DNA of 64,000 nucleotides from Pyrenopolyporus hunteri. Taxonomy: Eukaryota; Ascomycota; Sordariomycetes; Xylariales; Hypoxylaceae. Of this stretch, positions 11,201-23,804 are shown piece by piece. The stretch is taken from positions 620,001-684,000 of the forward strand of contig CADCXC010000037.1 of the NCBI GenBank assembly GCA_902806595.1. Reading direction: 5' to 3'. The translations under genes were made by a program, and so were the position numbers. A model generated the notes under the pieces. That model did no database searches, had not been told where the DNA came from, and saw only the letters and a list, made by a program, of their open reading frames with translations. Every line of letters begins with the position of its first letter. The stretch's first letter is position 1.

Positions 11201-14200
11201 TATGTACAAGTACAAGTACAAGTACAAAGCACCTAACCGTCAACTACCCCGTTCTAGAAGTTCTATGGGTACCAAGCTGATAGAGCTGTTCAAACTTTTT
11301 GATGGATGCAAGAAGGGTTTTAGTCCGTCTGATCATAAGTACATGGACGGTGTATCTCTTAAGGCGTGGAGTTCTTAGCTTTGTTCTTAATGTTTCTCAA
11401 TGTTCTTAAGGCGAATGCATTTCGCCACATCATCAAGCTAATATCCGCCTACATTTAATTAATGCATTAATAGCTAGGTACATATATATTATACATGGAG
11501 AAATGGAAGTACGCGCTATCGCCTCACGTCGCCAAATACGATCGTAATTATAACATGGCACACATATATGCAGAGGCAGCTGAAAGTCAAGGCGGCAAGC
11601 CATCAAAGCTTAACACGGTTCTCTTACCATCGAAATGGCTTCAGCCCAGAAAAAGTCACCGGCAGATCTAATTGCTCTCGATTCGATTTCTCCGCCGCCA
11701 AGGTCGTGTCTCGTCCCTAGCGCACGCCCATTCGCGCGGCCTTTGGGCGTGGGACGTACCGACGCTACGTAGCACAAGTACACCCATGCGTTTATAGAAC
11801 CAAACTTGAAGCAATCGTGGCAGACCATCTGACATGTACGTAGACATGTACATAGGTAGTCTACATGTATGTATGTATCTACCTACATACATGTATATAC
11901 ATGCGTCTCTACATCAGCTACATTACCTACATCCATAGGTAGGTATTGGAGCAGTTTCTAATCACTAGCCTAGCGTCTTGGTCAAGCGCAACTATCCGGA
12001 TAACACACTACCTACAGTTGCTCCTGCTGTTATCTACCTACTAACCTGGTGCTATAGACTATTACTTGACGGACTGACATATACTTATATACCTAAATAC
12101 CTACGTATATACATAGAAAACAGACCAAACTGAGAACAGAACCGATAGAAGAGACCTCATCAGACAATATCGTCTTGGCACATACATTTCCGCGTCATGC
12201 CAAGAGACCCCAAAGATGCCACAAAGCTGCCCCTAACGCCTTTCGTTTACCTAGCTGAGTGTTTTTTATGTCCTTCGTCGGTCGTCAGGATTGCAGCATG
12301 TCTTCAAACACGAAGATAAATAATCCAGTTGGATCGGAGGCTTCCCCTATGCATCGCCAATGCCGTAATGCAGTAAGTCAGATCAGCCGTCGATATACCT
12401 ACGTAAGTTCCATGTAAGTCGAGGCCCGCTCGAGGCGCGACGATCTATCTCTCCATGCGGACGACGGGTCCTATTTCTATCGACGAACTCCTTGGCAAAG
12501 TCGCTGCATCGCAATCAAATAGACTTCCTTGATGCGTCACGAGTGAGCGAGAATTTTTTTCAGAATAATAAAAATAAAAACAAAATAGCAAATCATCAAC
12601 CAGAAACCCGAGCCACGCAAACCCGCAGGGCCAAGCTACGGTGATAAACACAACTCATTTGCGACATTTGAGACACCGAGGGACCTGAAAGTCAGAACCT
12701 AAAACACACCCAATTGCCGTGCGAATGAAGGAGAGAGAAAAGAGAGAATAGGGAATAGGGAATAGAAGTGTATGCTGGTAGCCTCAATGAGGCGCTGAGG
12801 CGCGCTGGGCAAGCTCGGCGTGTCGGCCGATCGCATTAGCGTGTTGCCCGTCGTTGTTGGCAGGAGTTCAAGCGAACTACCCTAGCGAAACTACCTACGT
12901 ACGTACCTACTCTAGGTACAGATCGCTAGGTACAGGTCACTTATTCTTCACCCGCGTCAGAACATGAAGGAGGGCCAAGACCTAGACCTTTTTTTTTTTC
13001 CTTCTCTCTTCACCCCCGTCCAACCCAACCCCCAAATTTTTGTCTCAAAGCCGGAGATCAGGTAAACGAGAGAGCGGCCCATCCGATTCGCGGCAATCTC
13101 TATTTCGTAGGAGACACATTACGGGCCGTCTCGGGCTCGGCAAGGGTGTCGTTCCCCAGGACGCCCCGTGTCGACTACCACCGCGTTACGTACAATACAA
13201 TACATGGCTACACTATTAACATCCTTTCCATCCTTTCCTTTTTCTCTCCCTTCACGTTCCCTTCACGTTCCCCTTCCCCTTCCTGTCCTCCCGCCACCCC
13301 CCTACTCCCTAACCCACCTTTACCTCCATACCCCTTGGGGCTCTCGCCAGGTACGGAGTCTGCGGCTCTCCGCCTCGTCTCGACTCACTCACGAGACCGC
13401 TTCTGGCGGTCGGTCGCTTAGCCACGAATGCGTACCTGGGACCATCGTCGTTAGCGGCTAAGCTCGGTTTCAAGCTCGCCATTAGTGGACCCCCGTAGGC
13501 CTGGCAACCCAACCTACCCAGTTAGCGACGCCGGGGATCATGACACGCGGAATGCGGTTTTTTTCCATTTCTTTTCCTCTTTCGGCTTGACCGCCAAAGC
13601 CTCCTTATGACGTAAGTCGAGTTGGCTGAGTTTGGTTGGTCGAAAACGTTCTCCCATTCAGAGGAAGAAGAGGTCCTCAAGTCAGGTATTGTCTCCCTAA
13701 CCGACATGGTTACAATTGTAACTCTGTGCTTCTGTCGGTACCTACACGTTTGTGCTGTGCAACGCAGCTGTACCCGACAGGGAGAAAAAGAGCATGAGCT
13801 GCGCAATACCGACTCGTGGCGGATACCCAAAGCAACGTCACGGATGCATCGACCCGTCGCCCCCACGGAAACTAACCCGAGAAGCATGTGCAATCAACCT
13901 ATAACCGTTAGGTATGGGTGTATCCAATGCCAGATGTTTCAATGCTGAAGAGTTGCCGTACGGTGAACTAAGGCGATCAGCCGAGTCTTGAGTTACGGGA
14001 GCGTCGCCCCGGACTAGGGAAGATTGGCCGATATCAGTAAGCAATCTGCATCCGCGGTTCGCCCTCGGAACATCACATCCACACGTGCAAATGTCTCGCC
14101 AGCTAGAGGTATCGATACCGTAAAGTCAATAGAATACAGTATAGCTTCTCCAGAAGGAAATATAGGCTTCGTTAAAACGACGGTCTTCCAGTCCGGTTGG

Positions 14201-14265
14201 TGATAAGTAGTCGCCTTCCTAGTATACACCGAGACACACCGTAAAAGAGAAAGCGATCTATACAT
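8261..14265. other. gene-free interval
   Basis: No open frame here has a recognisable domain, a good ATG context and splice-supported extension. Visible contents are a TACAAG tandem repeat (about 11204-11228), a GATTGATT repeat (10037-10060), poly-T near 9233-9246, CATGTATGTATG-type repeats (11830-11900), and strongly pyrimidine-rich tracts (12985-13040 and 13200-13330) resembling fungal CT-rich leaders but with no identifiable gene behind them. The segment 9129-9538 on the plus strand is open in two frames, but the translations look like nothing known. Confidence 0.45.
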
Positions 14266-17200
14266 TCTTATGAGATGCCAAGTTCATAGAACCTCCTTTC
14301 TTCAGTTAATTGCTACGAGACATCGACTTGGCAACCCCTACCCAGGAATGCGCCGAGGCGTTGGGATCGTGGCTTGACACCCGTCATCGCGCTCCGGTAA
14401 GACAGGCGAGGTAAGGGCGACGTCTGGATGATAGGGCATGGCTTCGGGTTTGACGTGTAATAGCTATTGACCACTCGCCGTTGCTTGTATTGATTATTAA
14501 TGCCGTTGGTGTTCTCTATTGTAGTGTAGTTAGACAGGTCTCAGTGACACATGTCACGTCGACAGCAGGGTTCTAAGCGGCCAGGGAGAGATTTCTAGTT
14601 GACTTGCGACAAAAATAACACCATTGATACTCGCTGCACCTAATGGCCCTTTTCAAAGTCTTGCGACAACTGACGTAGGGGGGAGGTGACTTTGGATTGA
14701 TAACCCCAAGTCAAAGACTGGATCATAGACAGTATACGATATTATCTGACAATATCCCTGAATAAAACAATTTATATATAGATAATATTCGATTCAGGAC
14801 GCCTGATCCTATCCATATTTCACATGTGTAGAAAATAGCATCCCTTTAAAGTCAACAGAACAGAGTTCTCTTACCTCCGAGATCTTCGGGTAGATCTTCT
14901 AGTAAGATACTACCCGTAGATTGACCTGATAGGGCACGTACTCCTAAATTTAGAGCTTGATCGTCGAAGGAGATGAAAAGATCTGAAGGTAAGAGTATGT
15001 GACATTAGTTAGTTGGGTATTTATAAGTTGCTGGATGCTTTACGGGTTTCTTCGTAGGCGATCACCCCGTCGGAACGGTTGCGGTCGAGGAAGTGTATGT
15101 TGATACTTCGTGTCTAATTGTGAATTAGGGGAAAGAAATATGCGCCAACCCTTACCCATATGAGAGTAATATGGATTCGACGAGTTCGCTAGAATCAAGG
15201 TCAAGAGGCTCTTTAGTTTCGGCCTTTGAAAGGACTGTAGCTACCTACTTAGGTAAGTTATGGGGAATCGAGTTGTTATGAATCCGACCTACTGTCCCCG
15301 GCTCTAGGATGGTCAATTTATATCTGGAACTGGAGTGGATTATTTTCAGAGTGTTGAACTATAGCTAACTATCACGCTCTCTAGATTAGAGTGGATTGAT
15401 AGTTATAATGGTGTTGCTGTGAATATATATATATATATAATCATTTATGTGTCTACCATGTTAGAAATAATATATATCCTAACTATAGTAGAGCTCTGTA
15501 CTGTCCAGAGGGCTCCGCGAAGAACCCCATCCTAGAATAACATAGCAAAGCATATCGTGACTTATATTTCTGATAACTCGTACGTTAGGGGGTGTTCTCC
15601 CCGAGTGGCCCGTCCCAACGTCGTCTTTCGTGTACTGAATGTCTCGTATAGAGCTCGCATGCCATGTTGGTACCGACTTGAATGTTAAGATATAGTCCCC
15701 TATGACATGAACCCTTCATACCTGGGGTTATATACTCTAGACGAAGATGATCAGGTGCCGGTATAGATCTGATTGCTACCAGAGCCGGTGTTCAACTAAC
15801 ATAGACTAGTGATCCCCTCTGATAGTATGGTTCTCTTACTATCTATCTCAGATCATACATTCTATCATATTACCATTCTCTCCAAACACACTCATGCGAG
15901 GGTATCTCATCGCGTGCTCTAATTAAAGACCAACCCATGCCGCCCTACTACGAAGAAACAGGAGCAATTTGCTGTGCCATTAACGATCCCCCATGTATGT
16001 GGTGATACACCCGCTAAAACAAACCCAAAGCTCGTAAAACTGAGCCCTTCAACTATCGGAAGTTTAACTAAGTATCTTCCACATAACGAACCATAGTCTG
16101 GTACGAGTCTATCAATGATTATATTTCAATCCCGTACAACTACTCTAGCCGCTAGTCTTGCGTCTCCGTGGTCCAACTAGCCTGGATGCTTGAATACCGC
16201 CGGGAACTGCATACTCGGGGAGAGGAATGGAAGCACTCGGACCTTTGATACTAGTCGACTTGAATAAGCCGTGCGTGTGCTTGGTAGTCCTAGACGTATG
16301 GTAGTTCCGTGTAGATAGCAACGGGAGAACGGGGCTCCCGTTGATCTAGAATGGCTACACTTAAGAACGGTATCGCCGAGATACCTGAAATAGTCTTCTG
16401 CCGTCTTCTAAATCGCCTGTTTTGATAAGAACAGTCCCGGCGTTAAACAGACACCTGTTCATGGGGGTGCCTTTACATTTGGGTTCGTAGAATATGTTAC
16501 CTGACATGTAATACTCAGCGGATACCGACGGTCCTATATTTTCCAATACGATACTAGGATAAAATAATACATATCCGTGTGAACCTCAGTTGTGATCCTA
16601 TGCCTGGGTCCTTATTTGGTGTACACTACTATAGGGATAGAGCACCTCTCGGCCAAAGCTGTAGTCAGCTGCCCACAGGCCTTCTTGAACTAGATCAAAA
16701 CTTCGTTCTTGAGACGACTTGAACGGGCCCCAGACTATGCGAGAGTTCCCTGGGATACGCGACTAGGCGTTACCTTGAAGCTTATGACCTAGTTCACCAA
16801 CCCTAGCCGTTGAGTTCGGCTGATATTTCCCGGTCCTATCTATATTCAACTAGTCCATACGCGTAATTCAAACCCAGATATGAGTAGATTCACTTCAATT
16901 TCAAGCTTTTATATAAGTACTTGTATACGCACAGGTTAACCCATCATAAGTTCTGGGACTATAGTAGTTCAGATCACAGATCATATGTCACATCCAAAAC
17001 ACAAGACAATCACCAACAGAACACTAGCGCATATGCGAACCAAAACCAAGAAACCCAGCCCTGTATTGTAGCCGGATCTCTATAGTATATATTTCGATAA
17101 TAACTGGACGCAAGCCGCCGCGGCAATACACGCACCCGACAAACATCGTCCGAACATACATGTCGTTGTTGAGAAAGGGGGTTTTAAGAAGCTCTATAGG

Positions 17201-17300
17201 TGCCTGAGAAAAAAAAAAGCATGGGAATAATCAAACGTGTCTCAATCCTCGTGTTCTATCAACCCATCATGCGAGGTAACCGATCCCGTAATAACGCCGC
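14266..17300. other. stop-rich decayed region
   Basis: Between 14266 and 16360 there is no open frame of 60 codons in any of six frames, and only one of 61 codons follows (16361-16546, minus). The base composition is moderate rather than extremely AT-rich, but TA dinucleotides, hence TAG and TAA, are very frequent. This fits an old sequence degraded by repeat-induced point mutation, though I could not identify the ancestor. An (AT)n run lies at about 15424-15440. Confidence 0.45.
16319..16343. repeat. short inverted repeat (hairpin-forming)
   Basis: Perfect 9-bp arms CAACGGGAG (16319-16327) and CTCCCGTTG (16335-16343) around a 7-nt loop, inside the stop-rich region. There is no gene to which it could serve as terminator, so its role is unknown. 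Confidence 0.5.
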
Positions 17301-18486
17301 CTAATGCTTAGCCGTGACCTTCTCCCCGGTCAGCTTTTCCACATAAGTCTTGGCCCTGTTGCGTTATCTTCGTTAGCAAGCTATTCATTTCTTACGCAAC
17401 ACATATATATATATAGGCTCGACGAGGGGAGAAGAGGGATAGGGGGTGGAGGGGACGACTTACATATCACCCAAAGCCACCATGCAAACCGTCTGCCAAA
17501 CGCTTAACCCGATGCGCGGCATCACGCCGCGGTACAAGCCCCTGACGCCGTTGGTCTCGTAAATGTACTTGAGGGTGTTCCCGACCGTCATCTTCTTGGG
17601 GCGGTTGGGGTCCTCCTTCTTGCTCTGCATCTCGACGCGGATGACCTCGATGGGCTGGTTCCAGGCGGACAGGCCGCCGCCGAGCGCCGCGGCGGTGATC
17701 TTCTCGACGGCGCCGAGCTTCTCGCCGTGCTCCTTGCCGGTGACGCGGCGGATGCCCTGCTCGGCCAGGCGCGACAGGCCGAAGCGCGAGCCCCAGTTGG
17801 TCATCTGGCGGATGGCGACGGCGTTGACGCCCTTGTTGATGCCCCGGATGCCCTCCTTGCGGTAGATGTTCATGAAGGTCTCGAACGTGCTCGGCGGCTT
17901 CACGCCCGCCGCCGCCAGCTTGTGCTGCGTGATCTCCACCGTCTTCATGCACGTGCAGAACCCCATCGTCGCGTACGCCTGCGCGACACCCCCGGTCACG
18001 CCGCCGATGATGCCGCCCCCGAACTCCGAGGCGCCCGCGACCCGGGCGTAGTATTCGGCTTCGGAAGCGACGAAGAGCAACACGGCGCCCTTGGTCGAGG
18101 CTTCGATCCAGGCCCAGGGAATAAGACCCTGGTAGACTGTGGTACGGAGGCAGACAGCACGTTAGCGTACGGTTCTTTCTCGGGGCTCGGGGCTGGCATT
18201 GGGCTAGGACCACGAAGCTGTGAGCTACGTTACCCAAGGTGCGACACTTACATCCAAGGATACCGCCACGGTTCCAGATGGAGCGCAGAGCCGAGGCGAA
18301 GGAGTCGCCTCGGTTCGCGGCTAGGTGAGTCTTGCAGACCTCCAGGGGCTGGCCGAGCGTGGTGACCTCAAACAGGTTGAGGCCGGCGCCGAGCAGCAGG
18401 TTGGAGAACTTGATGGGCTTCTTCTCCAACTTCTTCTCCGTCAGAGGGGGGGAGACCCCGGAGGCAGCAGCGGTGGCGGTGGACAT
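17301..18486 (-). CDS. yhm2: mitochondrial citrate/2-oxoglutarate carrier (Yhm2-type)
   Basis: Inner mitochondrial membrane carrier that exchanges citrate for 2-oxoglutarate, linked to cytosolic NADPH supply in yeast (family knowledge). Exons 18252-18486, 17464-18136 and 17301-17355 give 320 aa, the normal size for the mitochondrial carrier family. Visible features are three carrier repeats, with the degenerate signature motifs TTLGQPLEVCKT and WNQPIEVIRVEMQSKKEDPN, and family-typical stretches such as GGVTGGVAQAYATMGFCTC and GINKGVNAVAIRQMTNWGSR. The short last exon supplies the C-terminus AKTYVEKLTGEKVTAKH. The start is the ATG at 18486; an upstream in-frame ATG at 18531 adds a non-conserved leader and was not used. 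It lies 1.5 kb downstream of citrate synthase on the same strand, so producer and exporter of citrate are neighbours. Confidence 0.93.
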
Positions 18487-20013
18487 TCTCAAGCGAGGAT
18501 TCGTTGATGGAAGGGGGCCTGACCAAGGCAATCGGGTGCTTCTTCGCGGGAAAGGGGGGTGGTGGAGGGGGGGGGTTTCTAGTCCTTCAGAGGAGAAACG
18601 GCGATGCTCGAACGGCGAGGTGAGGGATTAAGAAAAACGGGTGAGGTGGAAGTTGTAAAAGACAAAAAAAGGGTTGCTTGTAAGACGGGGTGGGTGGACG
18701 GGGAAGATCGAACGCGAAAAGCAATAAGGGATCGGAGTCGGGGACTTTGTTGCCCAGCAGAAGGCGGGCTGCTGATTGGTGTCGGTGAACGGACATCGAC
18801 TACCGTAAGCCTGCAGTGTATTGTATCGCCTTGTATCGCATCCGTATTATCTTGTACCTGCGCTGCCTAACTTACGCACGCAGCTACCTACGTCTCGCAG
18901 CTATAGTACTTACTACGGGAGCAGTGGTCAGCCAGCAAATCAAGGTCGACAGGGCCGGCCGCCAGGGTTCAACAGCCGCGGCCGCATGTGGTAATGATAG
19001 CTATCCCAATCTAGCCTAAACCCTCGATAAGGGCCAATAGAAGGAGGAGTTGAGACCTGCTAGCGCGCCTAAGGTATAAGCTACGGAAGTTATCGTAGGT
19101 ACCTAAGCAGATAAGGTATGGAAAATACCGGTGAACGAACGTGCGTCAACTGAAGTCGATTGCCCTATTACTGGACGATTCTAAACATGTACAATACCTA
19201 TATATCACGGCGGCAGAACTAGCCATTGTTCTTTTATTTATGTTTTTTTCTGCTTCCTTAGAAACCCCGAACACGATGTTTTTGTGCCCGAGTAGAGCTG
19301 ACGGGATTCTCCTTTTTTTCCGTGATATCGGGTACCGTAAAGCACGGGATTTTCAGCGCTATACCTACATGTACATACGTTCTTAGGTAGGCCTCGGATC
19401 CCTTCCCATAAGACTTTGTTGAACTCTTCCTCAACAATTGCCAAGCTTCCCCAGTAAGACCCTAGAAACTCCGATAATCTCGTAGCTCCTCCCCCATCAA
19501 CCACGTTATGTTTGCTGGCTTACATATGTTCTACCCTCAACAACCGGCCCGGGATTTCCCCAAAATCACTCTTTGCAAGGTCAACATGAACTACACCTAA
19601 TAATAATAATATTCGTTAAGAGCAGGCTTCGTGGTACGTAAGACTACCACTGCCAAGTATATCGAATATGCTAGATTTACATCGGATTTGTATATCCCTT
19701 ATACTACTACATATATGTGCCTTCGGATACTCTTGGCGGAGACGTGAAATAAAAAAGAATTGATTTGATTAACAATGTGCAGAGCGGAGTGTATTTGCAA
19801 GTTGATAATATTTCAATAGCAGCTACCTATACACAACTCAAATCATCATCCGTGACGTATTTATTGTACAAGCGCAGCTTCTGGTATCGTTAGGAGCGTG
19901 TCTTAATTCAAACCCCGCCGATACACCACTGCTCTCGGTAGACCGTTCTATTTCCGTTTATGAAACATGCTCTTTCAGACGAAAAAGGGAAAAAATGCAA
20001 TTTTCTTCCTGCC
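18487..20013. other. intergenic between the citrate synthase and citrate carrier genes
   Basis: Contains the leader and promoter of the carrier (G-rich on the plus strand, so pyrimidine-rich in the transcribed sense, 18540-18700) and the 3' flank of citrate synthase. A TAATAATAATAATATT run is at 19597-19612. No supported gene. Confidence 0.5.
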
Positions 20014-21617
20014 TTATAGCTTCTTGCAGATCTCGATCCACTTCTCGGTCGAGAAACTCTTGGGCCTCTCGATCGGCGCACCCACCGCGCGGTCGATGAT
20101 GAGCTGCGGTAGGACACCAATGGCGCGCGAGACGCCGAACAGGACGGTGTAGTAGTTCGCTTCCGTTAGGCCGTAGTATTGTAGGAGGACACCCGAGTGG
20201 GCGTCGACGTTGGGGTACGGGTTCTTGGTCTTGCCGTGCTCCGTCAGCACCTTAGGTGCGATCTTGTAGACCTGGCTGACCAGCTTGAACATCGGGTCGT
20301 TGGGCATCTTCTCTAGAGCGAACGTCCGCTGCGCCGTGTATCGGGGGTCGGTCTTGCGGAGGACGGCGTGGCCGTAGCCGGGGACGACCCTACCGGCGTT
20401 CAGAGTACTCCACAAATATTCGGTGATCTTCTCGTCGCTCAGGTCGTCGCCAATGCTCTTCTTCATCTCGGTAAGCCAGTTTAGGACTTCCTGGTTAGCG
20501 AGACCGTGGAGAGGACCGGCAAGACCGTTGAGACCAGCGGCGAGCGAAAGGAAAGGAGAGCTCAAGGCACTGCCGACGAGATGCGTGGTGTGCGCGCTGA
20601 CGTTGCCACCCTCGTGGTCGGTGTGGATGGACAGGTACAATCGCAATAACTCAACGAAGTCCTTGTTGTCGCCAAAGCCCAGCTGGTTGGCGAAGTTAAA
20701 GCTGTAGTCCTTGTCCTTCTGAACCGGCGCAACCTTTCCGCCCTTGAAAACGTTCTGGTAGATGCGAGCGGCAATAGTAGGCAGCTTAGCAATCAGGTCC
20801 ATAGAGTCCTCGAAGGTGTATCCCCAGTAATCCTTCTTGCTGATGCCCTTGGCGTAAGCCTTAGCGAAGGATGAGGTATGCTCGAGAGCCGTGACGGCCA
20901 GGGAGAATTGCGCCATCGGGTGGAGGTCAGTAGGGCAGCGGTCGATGAGTTCCTCGACGAACTTGGGGACGTCTGATCGAGCAGCCCATTCGGCCGAGAG
21001 GTCGCGAACCTGCTGCTCGGTGGGAACCTCGCCGGTCAAGAGTAGCCAGAAAAGACCTAGGGGTGATTAGCTATTGTGATCCCTCAAGCTATGGGGCTTA
21101 TGCGTACCTTCTGGTAGAGGCTCCTTGCCGCCGGGGGCCTTAGGAAGAATTTCCTGGCACTCGGGGATTGTCTTGCCTCGGAAGCGGATACCCTCCTCGG
21201 GATCGAGGACTGAACCCTCCCATACTAGAGCTTTGATTCCTCGAGCACCACCGTACACCTGGTCGAGGGTGACCTTGTCGACGACCTTGGAGCCATGCTC
21301 TCTGTACGCAAGCCGTGAGTGAGTTATGGGAATTCAGGCGGTGTATGTGTGCGTGTGTGCGTGTTTGAATATACCTACTTTCTTAGGGCCTTAATTTGCT
21401 CGATCTTCTCGGGGAGCAGCTCGGCGAAGCGTTCCTTCAAGGTCTAGACTAATTGGTAAGTTTGAGGCGTTGCCGAGGAATGTTGAAGTCGGCCCACCTG
21501 GCTTTTGGACGAAGAGTAGCACCGCACCGCATTGAAAGCTGTGGTACGGACCGTCAAGCTCGGTGCCCTAAGGCTAGTCCGAAAGGCGGAGGTGCTCAGA
21601 CGGAGAGCGGAAGTCAT
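20014..21617 (-). CDS. cit1: citrate synthase, mitochondrial
   Basis: Condenses acetyl-CoA and oxaloacetate to citrate in the TCA cycle. Four exons (21498-21617, 21379-21443, 21108-21301, 20014-21056) give 473 aa, the usual length for the mitochondrial enzyme. The N-terminus is basic and Ser/Ala-rich (MTSALRLSTSAFRTSLRAPS), as expected of a mitochondrial targeting sequence. The catalytic residues can be placed by the motifs HGLANQEVLNW (His about 310), GRVVPGYGHAVLRKTDPRY (His about 356) and NVDAHSGVLLQYYGL (Asp about 411). The ending IEICKKL has no peroxisomal signal, unlike glyoxylate-cycle or 2-methylcitrate paralogs. All introns have standard donors and acceptors with consistent phases. 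Confidence 0.97.
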
Positions 21618-23804
21618 TGCTGATTAGTATGGCGAAGGAAATTGAGTTGTGAGGGTGTCGGTACGAAAAATGGAGGGGACGGGAGGACGTCGTTAAGGTG
21701 AAAAAAAAGAGGGTAAAAAAGAAGTGATGAAATGCCTCAAGAATTAAAAAAGTTACGTTAACCCTTACCTTGGTAAAATTGACGAGGTGACGGACTAGGG
21801 GCGGCTTCGGGTGGATGGGGGAGGCCGAACAAAAATTAAGCGGGTCCGGCAACTGACGTTATGAGGCAGGAGGGTAAGGTAGGTAGCTACGGAAGGTACT
21901 TTGGAATTCATACATGTCGCGCCTATCATCGATGTATCGTACGTATTCTAGGACCGTACCTTCGTTGTTGTTGACTTCTTCGGCCACTTCCAATTGGGGC
22001 CGAAGCCTCACCAAAAAAAATTACTACGGCAATGACATCGACCAATGGAAGGCGTTTCTGCCAGTATTTAGTGCCCGCATGTCCGCGAATAGAACCGTCC
22101 AAACGGCCACCTTTCCCGAGAAGTAGCCTTAGCCAAAGCTCATTTACCACATACCTCGATCCGCCGTAACGTTGACGTCAGACCAGCTTCATTTGTCGCT
22201 TTCTTTACTGGTAGGAGGTATAAGCTTCCTAGGTAGTCCAATCTAAGAGGCCAGAACACGGCTTCATAAACTATATGTGTTGTACCTTATATACTTAGGC
22301 AGGTCCCTAGGTAGGTAGGTAGATACTCTAAGTTGTGTGTGATCGGTGCTACAAGCTTTTCTGATCTGGGTCTTACGTTGGTAGGATCGGATGCTGATGG
22401 TGATAAGAAATTATTCTAAAATACGTCTGTAATCCTTTTAGTTTCCTACGTTAGACACCTGCCCATTCTACCTATACAAATACATAAAAGCACCTTCGTC
22501 GCCATTGTCATCACTGATGTGGTTCTTGTCCAAAATCGAACTTGGTGAGACGTAGGTATTTAGGATTCGTAGAAATATGGGGATGCCGTGTAAGTCGATC
22601 GTATTAGATAATGCCTGTACCATGTGCCTCTCTCTTTCCTTTTTTCTTTTCTTTTCTATTTCATTGGTTGTCCGCTGGGGTGAGTACCTAGGTACTTATA
22701 CGTCTTTTCTCTTTTTGTTGACTTCGCACATATATAGGAGGTAGATATGTGCGTTTGATTTCCGCCTTGACTCTGTGCTAGATATGTTACTCTGTTTGAT
22801 TCTTTTCTTCCCCTGATAATTGGCTTAGTTACCTACATGTACCTAATTCCAAGGATCCGGATCTCGATTCTACCTACCCTCATACCTACCTTGGTACCTA
22901 GGTACAACCCGTTCAAACCTTGGAAGTAGTAATAGGTAGTAAAGTATTTAAGAAAACTTATGGGTCTGTGGCTGGGCAGCTACAAAAATTAATTTTTTTC
23001 TTCCCCCCCACCTTTGCAACACGCGACTACCAAAAAAAATCTCTGGCCAGCCCAGCCAACCAACAAGTCAAAGCTCTGGAATTGCGGCCGTTCTCCTCTT
23101 TCCAACCATTTTCCCACTCCCATCCGCCATCTGCGACAAATCCTCCCACGTCGACTTTTCCATCACCCATATGCCCCGCCGACATCTTCTTCATTTAGCT
23201 TACATCGAAGTTGTCGCGCGCCAGCTTACCTCTCGCTGCGATATTTTTTTCGGCTTGCTATAGTTGCATACGCACCACACACAACGTACCTTGTCATCGT
23301 CGTCGTCGTCGTCGGGATCCCTCTAATCAAACGATCGACTTCCTGGCCCTGGACCGGGTTCCTAGGCCCGTAGTAGAGGTGCTGGAGATTTGCTGGTGTC
23401 TTTTCACTGCCACATCAAAATCAGCATCGCTGGCACAATTTTTCCATCATTCCCATTCTCTCAACCAAATCTACCTACATTGAAGCAAAAAGGACTCTTG
23501 GAAAAGATTCCCGACCGTGCCTAGATTTGCCCCTTTGACGACTGTAACTTGTTAGGTCGCGGCAGAAATACAAGTAATCCCCCGAAAGGCAAACGCAGCA
23601 ACCTGATAAAAGAAAAAAAACAAGAGCGCCCCTTAAATACTTGGGACACTTGGGTGACTTCTCTAGCGACTCATCGTATATCTCGTTTCCCACAGGTGCT
23701 GCGAGCCTGTTCTCGCTGTACATTGTGCTTGCCTTCCTGCCAAGTATCCAAGATCCAAAGAGAGGTTCCTAGAGAGGAGGTTCCTGAGCAACTCGTCGGC
23801 AATC
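21618..23804. other. divergent intergenic region between citrate synthase and the Seb1-like gene
   Basis: Shared upstream region of two divergently transcribed genes. Besides the inverted repeat at 21978-22005 it holds two copies of TACCTAGGTA (22685-22694 and 22895-22904), pyrimidine-rich tracts (22625-22660, 22990-23010, 23090-23180) typical of fungal leaders, and a CGT triplet run near 23297-23312. No supported coding gene. Confidence 0.5.
21978..22005. promoter_or_regulatory. inverted repeat with palindromic CCAAT box upstream of citrate synthase
   Basis: Arms CTTCGGCC (21978-21985) and GGCCGAAG (21998-22005) enclose a palindromic CCAATTGG (21990-21997), about 370 bp upstream of the citrate synthase ATG. 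CCAAT is the site of the fungal HAP/CBC complex, which controls respiratory genes. A regulatory role is inferred from position and motif only. Confidence 0.35.

Noticed and set aside
17727..18365. 212-codon plus-strand frame
   Set aside because: Antisense shadow of the Yhm2 carrier in a very GC-rich segment.
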